Below are positions 14,218-22,587 of a DNA stretch of 64,000 nucleotides, one piece after another. The stretch comes from Streptomyces sp. CB02400. GTDB taxonomy: Bacteria > Actinomycetota > Actinomycetes > Streptomycetales > Streptomycetaceae. A model generated the notes under the pieces. That model saw only the letters and a program-made list of their open reading frames with translations. It searched no databases and had not been told where the DNA came from. Made by a program: the position numbers and the translations under genes. The stretch is taken from positions 62,001-126,000 of the forward strand of contig NZ_LIWB01000013.1 of assembly GCF_001905725.1 (NCBI RefSeq). The letters are read 5' to 3'. Position 1 is the first letter of the stretch, and every line of letters begins with the position of its first letter.

Positions 14218-14254
14218 GGGCCGTGCCGCCGCCCCGTGAACGGCGGCGCGGCCC
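14218..14254 (-). terminator. Terminator of the secreted alpha-amylase gene
   Basis: A 14-bp stem (GGGCCGTGCCGCCG with CGGCGGCGCGGCCC, one G-T pair) and a 9-base loop lie 9 bases past the amylase stop. It separates amylase from pullulanase, so the latter needs its own promoter. Confidence 0.75.
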
Positions 14255-14262
14255 GCGCGCAT

Positions 14263-15636
14263 TCAGCAGGACGACTTGCCGGCGTACACCGCGAGGGCCG
14301 TGTCGGAGCCCAGGGTGGCGGTGAGCTGTCCGGAACCGTTCACCGTCACCGTGGTGTCGTTCTGGACGTTGCAGTACGTCCCTGCGGGGAGGGAGGTCTG
14401 GTAGGTGCGGGTCAGGGAGCCGGACTCGTGGTTGATGGCCACGAAGCCCTTGCCGCCCCGGCCGAAGGCGATCGCGTCGCCGCCGTTGTCCCACCAGTCG
14501 GTGACCGACTGGCCCCGGGTCGCGTTGCGGAAGGCGACCATGGACTTGATCTCCGGCCAGGCGTGCTGGCACTTCCAGCCGCTCTGCCAGCAGGCGTCGA
14601 CCCGGCCGCCGTTCGGCGGTCCGGCGTCGTGGTCGGAGAACTCGTACCCGGAGTTGACGTCCGGGGCGCCGTAGGGCCAGGCCAGCATGAAGACGTTGGC
14701 CAGGGTGTAGTCGGCGCCGTCCTTGTGGTTGAGGGTGGCGCCGTTGCGCTCGGTGTCGTGGTTGTCGACGAAGACACCGGAGACGGAGCCGTTCATGTAG
14801 CCCCAGCCCTCGCCGTAGTTCTTCAGGTAGGCGAGGTTCTCGTTGTTGAAGACCCGCTTGAGGTCGTAGGCGTACCGGAACTCCTGGACGTCCCCGTTGC
14901 CCGTGTACTCGGTGGGCTGGACGGCCTCGCCGGCACCGTGGATGACCTCCTGCTTCCAGTACGCGGAAGGGTTGGTCAGCCGGGACTTGATGTTGGCCAG
15001 GTCGGCGGCCGGCATGTGCTTGGCGGCGTCGATGCGGAAACCGTCCACGCCGAGGGAGAGCAGGTCGTTCATGTACCCGGCGATGGCGCCGCGGACGTAG
15101 TCCTCACCCGTGTCCAGATCGGCGAGGCCGACCAGTTCGCAGTTCTGGACGTTCCCGCGGTCACCGTAGTTGCTGATCTGCGAGGTGCAGTTGTCGAAGT
15201 CGTACGAGGAGTACAGACCGGGATAGTCGTACTTCGTGTACGACGATCCGCCGGTGCCGGTGCCGCTGCCCGCGGACATGTGGTTGACGACCGTGTCGGC
15301 GACGACCTTCACGCCGGCCGCGTGACACGTGTCGACCATGTTCTTGAACGCGGCGCGGTCGCCGAGCCGCCCCGCGATCCTGTAGCTCACCGGCTGGTAC
15401 GACGTCCACCACTGCGAGCCCTGTATGTGCTCGGCGGGCGGGGAGACCTGGACGTATCCGTATCCGGCGGGGCCGAGGGTGTCGGTGCACTCACGGGCGA
15501 CCGAGGCGAAGTTCCATTCGAACAGGACGGCGGTGACGTCCTTGCCGCCGGGCGGGGACGCCTTCGCACTGGTCGGGGCCATGACAACCGAGGCGGCCGC
15601 GAGAGCGGCGACCCCGGCGAGAATCCTGCGTGCCAT
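14263..15636 (-). CDS. Secreted alpha-amylase (GH13)
   Basis: This 457-aa protein has a typical secretion signal (MARRILAGVAALAAASVVMAPTSAKA, cut after about residue 26). The mature enzyme begins with VTAVLFEWNFASVAREC. Catalytic motifs are VVADTVVNHMS near 100, DGFRIDAAKHM near 199 (nucleophile Asp), GAGEAVQ near 235 (acid/base Glu) and FVDNHDTER near 292. A C-terminal beta domain follows; there is no starch-binding CBM20, making this the short streptomycete type. It hydrolyses starch to maltodextrins for MalEFG uptake. Upstream CTTGCAG elements suggest MalR control. Confidence 0.93.
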   Translation of the reverse strand: MARRILAGVAALAAASVVMAPTSAKASPPGGKDVTAVLFEWNFASVARECTDTLGPAGYGYVQVSPPAEHIQGSQWWTSYQPVSYRIAGRLGDRAAFKNMVDTCHAAGVKVVADTVVNHMSAGSGTGTGGSSYTKYDYPGLYSSYDFDNCTSQISNYGDRGNVQNCELVGLADLDTGEDYVRGAIAGYMNDLLSLGVDGFRIDAAKHMPAADLANIKSRLTNPSAYWKQEVIHGAGEAVQPTEYTGNGDVQEFRYAYDLKRVFNNENLAYLKNYGEGWGYMNGSVSGVFVDNHDTERNGATLNHKDGADYTLANVFMLAWPYGAPDVNSGYEFSDHDAGPPNGGRVDACWQSGWKCQHAWPEIKSMVAFRNATRGQSVTDWWDNGGDAIAFGRGGKGFVAINHESGSLTRTYQTSLPAGTYCNVQNDTTVTVNGSGQLTATLGSDTALAVYAGKSSC

Positions 15637-15694
15637 GTGGGGTTACCTTCTTCATCGAAGGGTGTGGGGATGCCGCCGTGACCGCTTGAATCTT

Positions 15695-15725
15695 CTTGCA
15701 GAAAACCTCAGCAACCTTGCGGCAA
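15695..15725 (-). promoter_or_regulatory. Candidate MalR operator upstream of the alpha-amylase gene
   Basis: CTTGCAG at 15695-15701 is followed by CTTGCGG at 15716-15722, start to start 21 bases apart (two helix turns); the second sits in a TTGC-G-GCAA dyad (15717-15725). The elements lie 59-89 bases upstream of the start, where a repressor would cover the promoter. The same heptamer occurs at malE. Confidence 0.6.
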
Positions 15726-15805
15726 CGCAGATGTTAGAGGCCCGCCACCCGAAAGGGCAGCGGGCCGTACCGACTTCAATGAAAAAGTCGCGGAGCGGAC
15801 GAACC

Positions 15806-17551
15806 TCAGCCCGTGGTCCACCACACGGTGGTGTCGGCGGGCACCTTCGCCTCGCCGGCCGTCCCCTCCACCTCACCGCTGGCGAGCAGGACACGGCCGT
15901 ACGACGGGGTGGTCACCGACTCCCCCGTGGTGTTGGCGACGCACACGAACTCGCCGCGCCGGAAGGCGAGGACGCCCTCGGGGGCGCGCAGCCACTCCAC
16001 CGCGTCGCCGGCGCCCAGGTCGGCCTGGTCCCGGCGGACGGCGAGCGCGGAGCGGTACAGCTCCAGGGTCGAGTCGGGCGTGCCGGTCTGCGCCTCGACG
16101 CTCAGCTCGCCCCAGCCCGCCGGCTGCGGCAGCCAGCTTCCGCCGTCGCCGAAGCCGTACGAGGAACCCTCGCGGGTCCACGGGATCGGGACGCGACAGC
16201 CGTCACGGAAGCCGTCCTGGCCGGCGCCCCGGAAGTACGCCGGGTCCTGGCGCACCTCGTCGGGGAGGTCGACGACGTCCGGCAGGCCCAGCTCCTCGCC
16301 CTGGTAGACGTACGCCGAACCGGGCAGCGCCAGCATCAGCAGGGTGGCGGCGCGGGCGCGGCGCAGGCCCAGCTCGCGGTCGCCGGCCAGGCGGATCTGG
16401 GTGCCGAGGCCTGCCGGGTTGGCGAAGCGGGTGGCGTGCCGGGTGACGTCGTGGTTGGAGAGGACCCAGGTGGCGGGGGCGCCGACCGGGCGCATGGCGT
16501 CCAGGGTGCGGTCGATGACCGTGCGCAGTTCCTCGGCGTCCCAGTGGGTGCCCAGGTACTGGAAGTTGAACGCCTGGTGCAGTTCGTCGGGGCGGACGTA
16601 GTTGGCGGTGCGCTCGACGGTCGGGGTCCACGCCTCGGCGACGAAGATGCGCCCGCCCGTCTCCCGCCCCCGCCCTTCCGCGGAAGGCCCTTCGGGCCCC
16701 ATTGCATCGCTGTACTCGTCGAGGATGAGACGCCACTGGCGGTAGATGTCGTGGACGCCGTCCTGGTCGAAGAACGGCATGACATCGTTGCCCAGCAGCT
16801 TGAGCTGCTCGTGGTTTCCAAGGTCGGGCAGGCCCTCGGCCTTCACCATGCCGTGGGCGACGTCGATGCGGAAGCCGTCCACGCCCATGTCCAGCCAGAA
16901 GCGGAGGATGGAGCGGAACTCGTCGCCGACGGCCGGGTGCTCCCAGTTGAAGTCGGGCTGCTCGGGGGCGAACAGGTGCAGGTACCACTCGCCGGGCGTG
17001 CCGTCGGGCTCGGTGACGCGGGTCCAGGCGGGGCCGCCGAAGATCGACTCCCAGTCGTTGGGCGGCAGCTCGCCGTTCGCGCCCTTGCCGGGGCGGAAGT
17101 GGTAGCGGTCGCGCGAGGGCGAGCCGGGGCCCTCGGCGAGGGCGCGCTTGAACCATTCGTGCTGGTCGGAGGAGTGGTTCGGGACCAGGTCGACGATGAT
17201 CCTGAGGCCGAGGCCGTGGGCGTCCCGGATCAGCGCGTCCGCGTCGAGCAGGGTGCCGAACATGGGGTCGACGGCGCGGTAGTCGGCGACGTCGTAGCCG
17301 GCGTCGGCCTGCGGTGAGGCGTAGAAGGGGCTGAGCCACACGGCGTCCACGCCGAGGTCGCGCAGGTACGGCAGGCGGGAGCGGATGCCTTCCAGGTCGC
17401 CCATGCCGTCGCCGTTGCTGTCGGCGAAGCTGCGCGGGTACACCTGGTAGATCACCGCGTCCCGCCACCAGTCGCGGCGCCGGGTGACGGTGGCGACGGC
17501 CGCGTCGGTGGTGGGGGTCGGGGCCGGGGCGGCGGAGTGCTGCTGGCTCAT
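15806..17551 (-). CDS. aglA: Intracellular GH13 alpha-glucosidase AglA
   Basis: This 581-aa protein has no signal peptide. It begins at ATG 17551 behind AAGGA. After a short A/T-rich N-terminal tail the GH13 oligo-1,6/alpha-glucosidase type starts with WWRDAVIYQVYPRSFADS. Catalytic motifs are DLVPNHSSDQH near 124, DGFRIDVAHGM near 227, FVAEAWTP near 304 and LSNHDVTRH near 365. It should split imported maltose and maltodextrins to glucose in the cytoplasm. It follows malEFG on the same strand, as in other streptomycetes, but two hairpins separate it from malG, so its expression may be uncoupled from or lower than the transporter. Confidence 0.93.
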   Translation of the reverse strand: MSQQHSAAPAPTPTTDAAVATVTRRRDWWRDAVIYQVYPRSFADSNGDGMGDLEGIRSRLPYLRDLGVDAVWLSPFYASPQADAGYDVADYRAVDPMFGTLLDADALIRDAHGLGLRIIVDLVPNHSSDQHEWFKRALAEGPGSPSRDRYHFRPGKGANGELPPNDWESIFGGPAWTRVTEPDGTPGEWYLHLFAPEQPDFNWEHPAVGDEFRSILRFWLDMGVDGFRIDVAHGMVKAEGLPDLGNHEQLKLLGNDVMPFFDQDGVHDIYRQWRLILDEYSDAMGPEGPSAEGRGRETGGRIFVAEAWTPTVERTANYVRPDELHQAFNFQYLGTHWDAEELRTVIDRTLDAMRPVGAPATWVLSNHDVTRHATRFANPAGLGTQIRLAGDRELGLRRARAATLLMLALPGSAYVYQGEELGLPDVVDLPDEVRQDPAYFRGAGQDGFRDGCRVPIPWTREGSSYGFGDGGSWLPQPAGWGELSVEAQTGTPDSTLELYRSALAVRRDQADLGAGDAVEWLRAPEGVLAFRRGEFVCVANTTGESVTTPSYGRVLLASGEVEGTAGEAKVPADTTVWWTTG

Positions 17552-17608
17552 GTCGTCCTTGATACGAGTGCGGTCGGGAGACGAGTGGGGGTGCGCGGCT
17601 GGAGACGA

Positions 17609-17679
17609 GGCGGCCGCGGTGACGGCGGGGTCGGATGGACACCGCGGCCGCCTACCCGCGCGCGGCGGGCGCGCGCGGG
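17609..17679 (-). terminator. Two tandem hairpins between malG and aglA
   Basis: The first hairpin (17609-17652) has a 13-bp perfect stem GGCGGCCGCGGTG/CACCGCGGCCGCC with an 18-base loop. The second (17655-17679) has a 10-bp stem CCCGCGCGCG/CGCGCGCGGG with a 5-base loop. On the minus strand malG transcripts meet them 20 bases after the malG stop. They could terminate most malEFG transcripts or protect their 3' ends. Confidence 0.7.
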
Positions 17680-17698
17680 AGTCGTCGGACGAAGGGGG

Positions 17699-18610
17699 TC
17701 AGCCCTTCGTGCCGCCGGCGGTGAGGCCGGTGACCAGGTTCTTCTGCACGAGGTAGAAGAACGCGGAGACCGGTATCGCGATCAGGACCGCGGTGGCGGC
17801 CATGAGGTTGCGCTGTGCGTCGTGCTCGCTGACGAAGCTCTGCAGACCGACGGCGAGTGTGTACTTCTCGTCGTCGAGCATGAACGTCGTGGCGAAGGCG
17901 ACCTCGCCGAACGCGGTGATGAAGCTGTAGAACGCGGCGACCGCCAGCCCGGGCTTGGCGAGCGGCAGGATCAGCCGCGCGAACGTGCCGAAGGGGGTCA
18001 GCCCGTCGACGCGTCCCGCCTCGTCGATCTCGAACGGGATGGTGTCGAAGTAGCCCTTCATCAGCCAGGCGCAGTACGGCACCGCCGTCGAGCAGTAGAC
18101 GAGGATGAGTCCAAGGTAACTGTCGACGAGCTGCAGGTCCGAGAGGATCTGGTACATCGGGACCATCAGGACGGCCACGGGGAACATCTGGGTGAGCAGA
18201 AGCACCCACATGAACTTCCTGTAGCCCGGGAAGCGCATGCGGGAGACCGCGTAGCCGGTGGTGGCGGCGACCAGGACACCGATGAACGTGGTGCCGAGCG
18301 AGACGATCAGCGAGCTCTTCAGCCAGTCGAAGAAGTTCGTGTTCTGCAGGACGAACGTGTAGTTGTCCAGCGTCATCTTGCCCCAGATGCCGCCGGGGCG
18401 CAGATAGTCGTCCTTGTCGGGGCCGAGGGACAGGAAGACCAGCCAGGCGACCGGGAACAGCGCGATCAGGCTGGCCACGGTCAGCACGCCGTGCGTGGTG
18501 AGGCGGGCCAGGAGGCCGCTCTCGCCGCGCCGGCGGGACGGGCGGGGCGGGGTCTTCTCGTCGGCAGGCCGGTCCGCCGGAGCAGTGGTGGTGACGGTGG
18601 ATGTGCTCAT
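17699..18610 (-). CDS. malG: Maltose/maltodextrin ABC transporter permease MalG
   Basis: This 303-aa protein starts at ATG 18610 behind AGGAG, 13 bases after the malF stop. It has six predicted membrane segments, the first near residue 38-58 (VLTVASLIALFPVAWLVFLS). The binding-protein-dependent permease EAA loop is present (EIDEAGRVDGLTPFGTFARL), as in MalG. It ends KNLVTGLTAGGTKG. With MalF it forms the membrane channel; the ATPase is not encoded here, and in streptomycetes it is supplied by the shared MsiK (established knowledge, not visible in this window). Confidence 0.95.
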   Translation of the reverse strand: MSTSTVTTTAPADRPADEKTPPRPSRRRGESGLLARLTTHGVLTVASLIALFPVAWLVFLSLGPDKDDYLRPGGIWGKMTLDNYTFVLQNTNFFDWLKSSLIVSLGTTFIGVLVAATTGYAVSRMRFPGYRKFMWVLLLTQMFPVAVLMVPMYQILSDLQLVDSYLGLILVYCSTAVPYCAWLMKGYFDTIPFEIDEAGRVDGLTPFGTFARLILPLAKPGLAVAAFYSFITAFGEVAFATTFMLDDEKYTLAVGLQSFVSEHDAQRNLMAATAVLIAIPVSAFFYLVQKNLVTGLTAGGTKG

Positions 18611-18623
18611 GGGGACTCCTGCC

Positions 18624-19628
18624 TCAGATCGCGAGCTGCTGCTCATTGCGGTTCAGCCAGCGGCGGTAGAAGGAGGTGAAGACGACGAGGATGGCCAGCA
18701 GCAGCATGCCGTAGGCCGCGGACTCGGCGAACTCGCGCGGCTGCTGTCCGAAGCCGAGCTGGTAGGCCCAGGTCACGAGGATCTGTGCCTCCGGGGCGGT
18801 GTTGCCGAACAGCAGGAAGATGACGGCGAACTGGTTGAAGGTCCAGATGACGCCGAGCAGGACCACGGTGGAGCTGACCGAGCGCAGGCCGGGCAGGGTG
18901 ACGTGGCGGAAGCGCTGCCAGGCGTTGGCGCCGTCCATCTCGGCCGCCTCGTACAGGCTGGCGTCGATGGACTGCAGGCCGCCGAGCAGGGAGATCATCA
19001 TGAACGGCACACCGCACCAGGTGTTGACCATGATGGCGGCGAACCGCTGCCAGAAGGTGTCCTCCAGCCACGCCGGGGTGGGCAGGCCGAGGGCGCTCAG
19101 GCCGTCGTTGATGATGCCGGCGTCGGCGAGCATGAAGCGCCAGCCGAAGACGGTGACGAAGGTCGGCACGGCCCACGGCAGGATGAGGACCAGCCGGTAG
19201 AGGGTGCGGCCGCGCAGCTTCTGGTTGAGCAGCAGGGCGAGGCCGAGGCCGATGCCGTAGTGCAGGGCGACACAGGCGGCCGTCCACACGATCGTCCAGA
19301 CGAACTTGGACCAGAAGCGGTCGTAGGCCGTCTCGCCCCACAGGATGTCGGCGTAGTTGTCGATGCCGATGAACTTGTAGGTGGCCTCGATCTCGTTGAC
19401 GCCGATGGTGCGGGCCGAGTTCAGGCTGTCGGCGTCGGTGAGCGTGAGGTAGAGCCCGTATGCCAGGGGGTACAGCACGATGACGCCGAGCACGAGCGCC
19501 ACCGGCGCGATCATGGCGTAGGCGTACCAGTGCTTCTGGTATCCGCGCTTCAGGCGGCTGACCGGCCCGGGGCGGGGCGCGCGGTCACCGCGGCGCTTGC
19601 CGGTCGCGCGGTCGATGGCGACTGTCAT
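18624..19628 (-). CDS. malF: Maltose/maltodextrin ABC transporter permease MalF
   Basis: This 334-aa protein starts at ATG 19628 with AGAAGG upstream. It has an N-terminal cytoplasmic basic segment, the first membrane span at about residues 36-58 (YAMIAPVALVLGVIVLYPLAYGLYL), five more spans, and the permease EAA loop LYEAAEMDGANAWQRFRHV. Streptomycete MalF proteins are shorter than the E. coli protein, which has a large periplasmic insert; this length fits. It pairs with MalG in maltodextrin import. It is separated from malE by a strong hairpin. Confidence 0.95.
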   Translation of the reverse strand: MTVAIDRATGKRRGDRAPRPGPVSRLKRGYQKHWYAYAMIAPVALVLGVIVLYPLAYGLYLTLTDADSLNSARTIGVNEIEATYKFIGIDNYADILWGETAYDRFWSKFVWTIVWTAACVALHYGIGLGLALLLNQKLRGRTLYRLVLILPWAVPTFVTVFGWRFMLADAGIINDGLSALGLPTPAWLEDTFWQRFAAIMVNTWCGVPFMMISLLGGLQSIDASLYEAAEMDGANAWQRFRHVTLPGLRSVSSTVVLLGVIWTFNQFAVIFLLFGNTAPEAQILVTWAYQLGFGQQPREFAESAAYGMLLLAILVVFTSFYRRWLNRNEQQLAI

Positions 19629-19675
19629 GGTTCGGCACCTTCTGGATGGTCAAGGGGTACGGCACACAGGCCGGC

Positions 19676-19716
19676 GGCCGCCGGACCCTCCCCTCCTGGA
19701 AGCGGGTCCGGCGGCC
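19676..19716 (-). terminator. Intra-operon hairpin between malE and malF
   Basis: A 13-bp perfect stem (GGCCGCCGGACCC/GGGTCCGGCGGCC) with a 15-base loop lies 9 bases after the malE stop and 47 bases before malF. Such structures in ABC operons commonly stabilise the binding-protein message or cause partial termination, so more MalE than MalFG would be made. This role is inferred. Confidence 0.75.
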
Positions 19717-19725
19717 ACACGGGCG

Positions 19726-20997
19726 TTACTTGCTGAAGTCCGGGACCAGCTTGGCGATCGCGGTCTCCGCGTCACCGAGGCCCTTGTCCAGGGACTCCTT
19801 GCCGCTCGCGATCTGCGGCAGCTCGTCGTCCAGCGGACCCCACAGGGAGCTGTACTCGGGCAGGGCCGGGCGCGGCTGGGCGGCGGAGAGGACCGTCTGG
19901 TAGCCGGCGATGCCCGGGTCGGCCTTGACCTTGTCGGTGTAGGCGTCGTCGCGGGTGGGCAGCGTGGAGTTCTTCAGCGCGATGGTCTCCTGCGCCTTGG
20001 CCGAGGTCATGAAGTTGACGAACTTCAGCGCGGCGGCCTGCTTGTCCTTGCTGGAGCCGGCGTAGACGGAGAGGTTGTGGCCGCCGGTCGGGGCGCCCGC
20101 CGTGCCGGCGGAGCCGGCCGGGACGGTGACGATGCCGAGGTTGTTCTTGTCCTTGAACGCGGAGCCCTTGTAGAAGTTGGTGATCTCCCACGGGCCCTGG
20201 ATGATCGAGGCGACCTTGCCGTTGATGAACGCGTCCTGGATGTGCGCGTAGGCGTCGGCGGTGACGTCGGCCTTGTGCAGGCCCTTGCCGTCGAAGAGGT
20301 CCAGCCAGGTGCCGTACGCCTTCTCGGCGGCGGGCGACTTGACGGTGACCTTCTTGGCGTCGACGTCGACGGTGTCGGTGCCCTCGCCGTACAGGAACGG
20401 CTGGGCGTAGTAGCCGGCGGTGGAGCCCCAGTAGCCGTCGACGCCGGTCTTGTCCTTGATGGTGGCGGCGGCCTTCTTCAGGTCGTCCCAGGTCTTGGGG
20501 GCCTCGACGCCGGCCTTCTCGAACAGGGCCTTGTTGTAGACGAAGGCGAGGGTGTCGGTGACCAGCGGGACGCCGTAGGTCTTGCCCTCGTACTTGGCCT
20601 GCTCGATCAGGTTGGGCTTGAACTTGTCCTGCTCGGCGAGGGCCTCGGTGCCGTCCAGCGGCAGGAGGAAGCTCTTCTTGGCGAAGGCGGGGGTCCAGCC
20701 GACCTCGGCGCGCAGCACGTCGGGGGCGCCCGACGCGCCGGCGGCGGTGTCGAACTTGTTCTGCGCCTGGTCGAAGGGGACGTTGACGTACTCGACCTTG
20801 ATGTCCTTGTTGGCGGCCTCGAACTCCTCGACCAGGGCCTTGTACGTCGGCGCCTCGTTGGTCGCGTTGGAGGTGTCCCACCAGGTGATGGTGACCGGGC
20901 CGCCGGCCGAGTCGCCGCTGTCGCTGTCTCCGCCGCAGGCCGTCGCCGCGAGGGCGAGGGACGCCACCAGCGCGGTGGCCGCTATGCCACGCCGCAT
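19726..20997 (-). CDS. malE: Maltose/maltodextrin-binding lipoprotein MalE
   Basis: This 423-aa solute-binding protein begins at ATG 20997 behind AAGGAGA. The signal peptide ends in the lipobox LAATACGG with the lipidated cysteine near residue 21. The mature protein starts with a short D/S/G linker and then VTITWWDTSN, the family 1 extracellular solute-binding fold. YNKALFEKAGVEAPKTWDDL and GGHNLSVYAGS are typical of maltose-type receptors. It is the first gene of the malEFG operon and divergent from malR across a 423-base spacer holding CTTGCAG/TGCAAG elements. Confidence 0.95.
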   Translation of the reverse strand: MRRGIAATALVASLALAATACGGDSDSGDSAGGPVTITWWDTSNATNEAPTYKALVEEFEAANKDIKVEYVNVPFDQAQNKFDTAAGASGAPDVLRAEVGWTPAFAKKSFLLPLDGTEALAEQDKFKPNLIEQAKYEGKTYGVPLVTDTLAFVYNKALFEKAGVEAPKTWDDLKKAAATIKDKTGVDGYWGSTAGYYAQPFLYGEGTDTVDVDAKKVTVKSPAAEKAYGTWLDLFDGKGLHKADVTADAYAHIQDAFINGKVASIIQGPWEITNFYKGSAFKDKNNLGIVTVPAGSAGTAGAPTGGHNLSVYAGSSKDKQAAALKFVNFMTSAKAQETIALKNSTLPTRDDAYTDKVKADPGIAGYQTVLSAAQPRPALPEYSSLWGPLDDELPQIASGKESLDKGLGDAETAIAKLVPDFSK

Positions 20998-21130
20998 GAG
21001 GATCTCCTTGAGGGTGAAAGCCCGTGTGGTGCAGGTGCGGCCCCGTCTGCCGTCCTGCTGACTTGCCGAGGGCGCCGTTGCCGCCGCCGGGCGACGTGAA
21101 CGTAACAGCGCTGGAACCTTTTCGAAAGAC

Positions 21131-21262
21131 CTTGCAGAAAAGTTTTGCAAGCGCAGCCGAGAGTTATGCCGCCGTGACCTGTTCCAGACCGCCCGGCAAC
21201 CCGGGTTTCCGCCCGTACGACAGGGGTTCGGACTGTTGTGCAAGACTCTGCAAGCACTTGCC
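21131..21262. promoter_or_regulatory. Divergent malE-malR control region with repeated MalR-like half-sites
   Basis: CTTGCAG (21131-21137) and TTGCAAG (21145-21151) lie 134-154 bases upstream of malE. A second cluster, TGCAAG (21239-21244), CTGCAAG (21248-21254) and CTTGCC (21257-21262), lies on the malR side. The two clusters are about 100 bases apart. This is the arrangement expected for a LacI-family repressor that controls malEFG and itself. Similar heptamers precede the amylase and pullulanase genes. From memory, TGCA-core operators are reported for Streptomyces MalR; the exact sites here are inferred. Confidence 0.65.
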
Positions 21263-21420
21263 ATCCGTTGCCGCCGGGGGAATCATCCCTTGCGGACCGG
21301 ACGCCGACCACGACTTGAGGGACCGCGATGACCCAGCAGCCCGCAGCGGGCCGTTCGACGGCGCGCACCAGGCGTCCGATCGGTGTGCAAGGGGAGAACC
21401 GGCAGCTACAGTCCAGTCCT

Positions 21421-22455
21421 GTGACCACACGCCTTGCCGATATCGCTGCTCAGGCGGGGGTGAGCGAGGCAACCGTCAGCCGCGTCCTCAACGGCAAGCC
21501 GGGCGTCGCCGCCACCACCCGCCAGTCCGTGCTCGCCGCCCTCGACGTCCTCGGCTACGAGCGGCCGGTGCGGCTGCGGCAGCGCAGCGAGGGCCTGGTC
21601 GGTCTGATCACCCCGGAGCTGGAGAACCCGATCTTCCCGGCGCTGGCCCAGGTCATCGGGCAGGCGCTGACCCGGCAGGGCTACACGCCGGTGCTCGCCA
21701 CCCAGACCCCGGGCGGGTCGACGGAGGACGAGCTCACCGAGATGCTCGTGGACCGCGGGGTGGCCGGCATCATCTACGTCTCCGGACTGCACGCGGACAC
21801 CACCGCCGACACCCAGCGCTACGAGCGGCTGCGGGCACAGGGCGTGCCGTTCGTGCTCGTGGACGGTTTCTCGCCGAAGGTGCAGGCGCCGTTCATCTCC
21901 CCCGACGACCGGGCCGCGATGGCGCTCGCCGTCACCCACCTCGCCTCCCTCGGCCACACCCGGATCGGCCTGGCGCTCGGGCCGAAGCGGTTCGTGCCGG
22001 TGCAGCGCAAGATCGAGGGCTTCGTGCGCACCGTGCAGGAGCAGCTCGGCCTGAGCGCCGAGACGGTCGAGACCGAGCTCGTCCAGCACTCGCTGTACAC
22101 GCTGGAGGGCGGCCAGGCCGCCGCCACCGCGCTGATGGACCGCGACTGCACGGCGGTGGTGTGCGCGAGCGACATGATGGCGCTGGGCGCGATACGGGCG
22201 GCCCGGCAGCGCGGTCTGGACGTGCCGAAGGACATCTCGGTGGTCGGCTTCGACGACTCCCCGCTGATCGCCTTCACCGACCCGCCGCTGACCACGGTCC
22301 GCAAGCCGGTCCCGGCGATGGGCCAGGCCGCGGTGCGCACGCTGCTGGAGGAGATCGGCGGAACGCCCGCGCCGCACAGCGAGTTCGTGTTCATGCCGGA
22401 ACTGGTGGTGCGCGGTTCGACCGCTTCGGCCCCTGGGGACCGGAATCGTCCCTAG
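21421..22455 (+). CDS. malR: LacI-family maltose regulator MalR
   Basis: From GTG 21421 this is a 344-aa LacI/GalR protein. The helix-turn-helix TTRLADIAAQAGVSEATVSR begins right after the start, followed by the hinge helix TRQSVLAALDVLGYERP, then a periplasmic-binding-protein-like sensor domain with GLITPELENPIFPALAQ and the C-terminal VVGFDDSPLIAFTDPPLTTV. It should repress malEFG and probably the amylase genes until maltose or maltotriose appears. An in-frame ATG at 21328, behind GAGGG, would add 31 residues. I prefer the GTG because LacI proteins start at the HTH and homologues are about this long; the ATG cannot be excluded. Confidence 0.93.
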   Translation: MTTRLADIAAQAGVSEATVSRVLNGKPGVAATTRQSVLAALDVLGYERPVRLRQRSEGLVGLITPELENPIFPALAQVIGQALTRQGYTPVLATQTPGGSTEDELTEMLVDRGVAGIIYVSGLHADTTADTQRYERLRAQGVPFVLVDGFSPKVQAPFISPDDRAAMALAVTHLASLGHTRIGLALGPKRFVPVQRKIEGFVRTVQEQLGLSAETVETELVQHSLYTLEGGQAAATALMDRDCTAVVCASDMMALGAIRAARQRGLDVPKDISVVGFDDSPLIAFTDPPLTTVRKPVPAMGQAAVRTLLEEIGGTPAPHSEFVFMPELVVRGSTASAPGDRNRP

Positions 22456-22457
22456 GG
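22431..22457 (+). terminator. Hairpin overlapping the malR stop
   Basis: CCCTGGGGAC and GTCCCTAGGG form a 10-bp stem with one mismatch around a 7-base loop. The right arm contains the TAG stop codon of malR. Confidence 0.5.
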
Positions 22458-22587
22458 CGGAGAGAAGGACCTTCGGCGCACTCCCACAGGAGGAAGGAGC
22501 GGGCCTGCCCCCCGGGGGAGAACATGCGGGTCGGGCCCGACCGGGGGATGATCTGGTGGGAAGGCCTTTTCTGGCAGACTCTGGCCC

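Noticed and set aside
21328..21420. Longer malR start at ATG 21328
   Set aside because: It has GAGGG upstream but would add 31 residues before the helix-turn-helix, unlike typical LacI proteins; kept only as an alternative.
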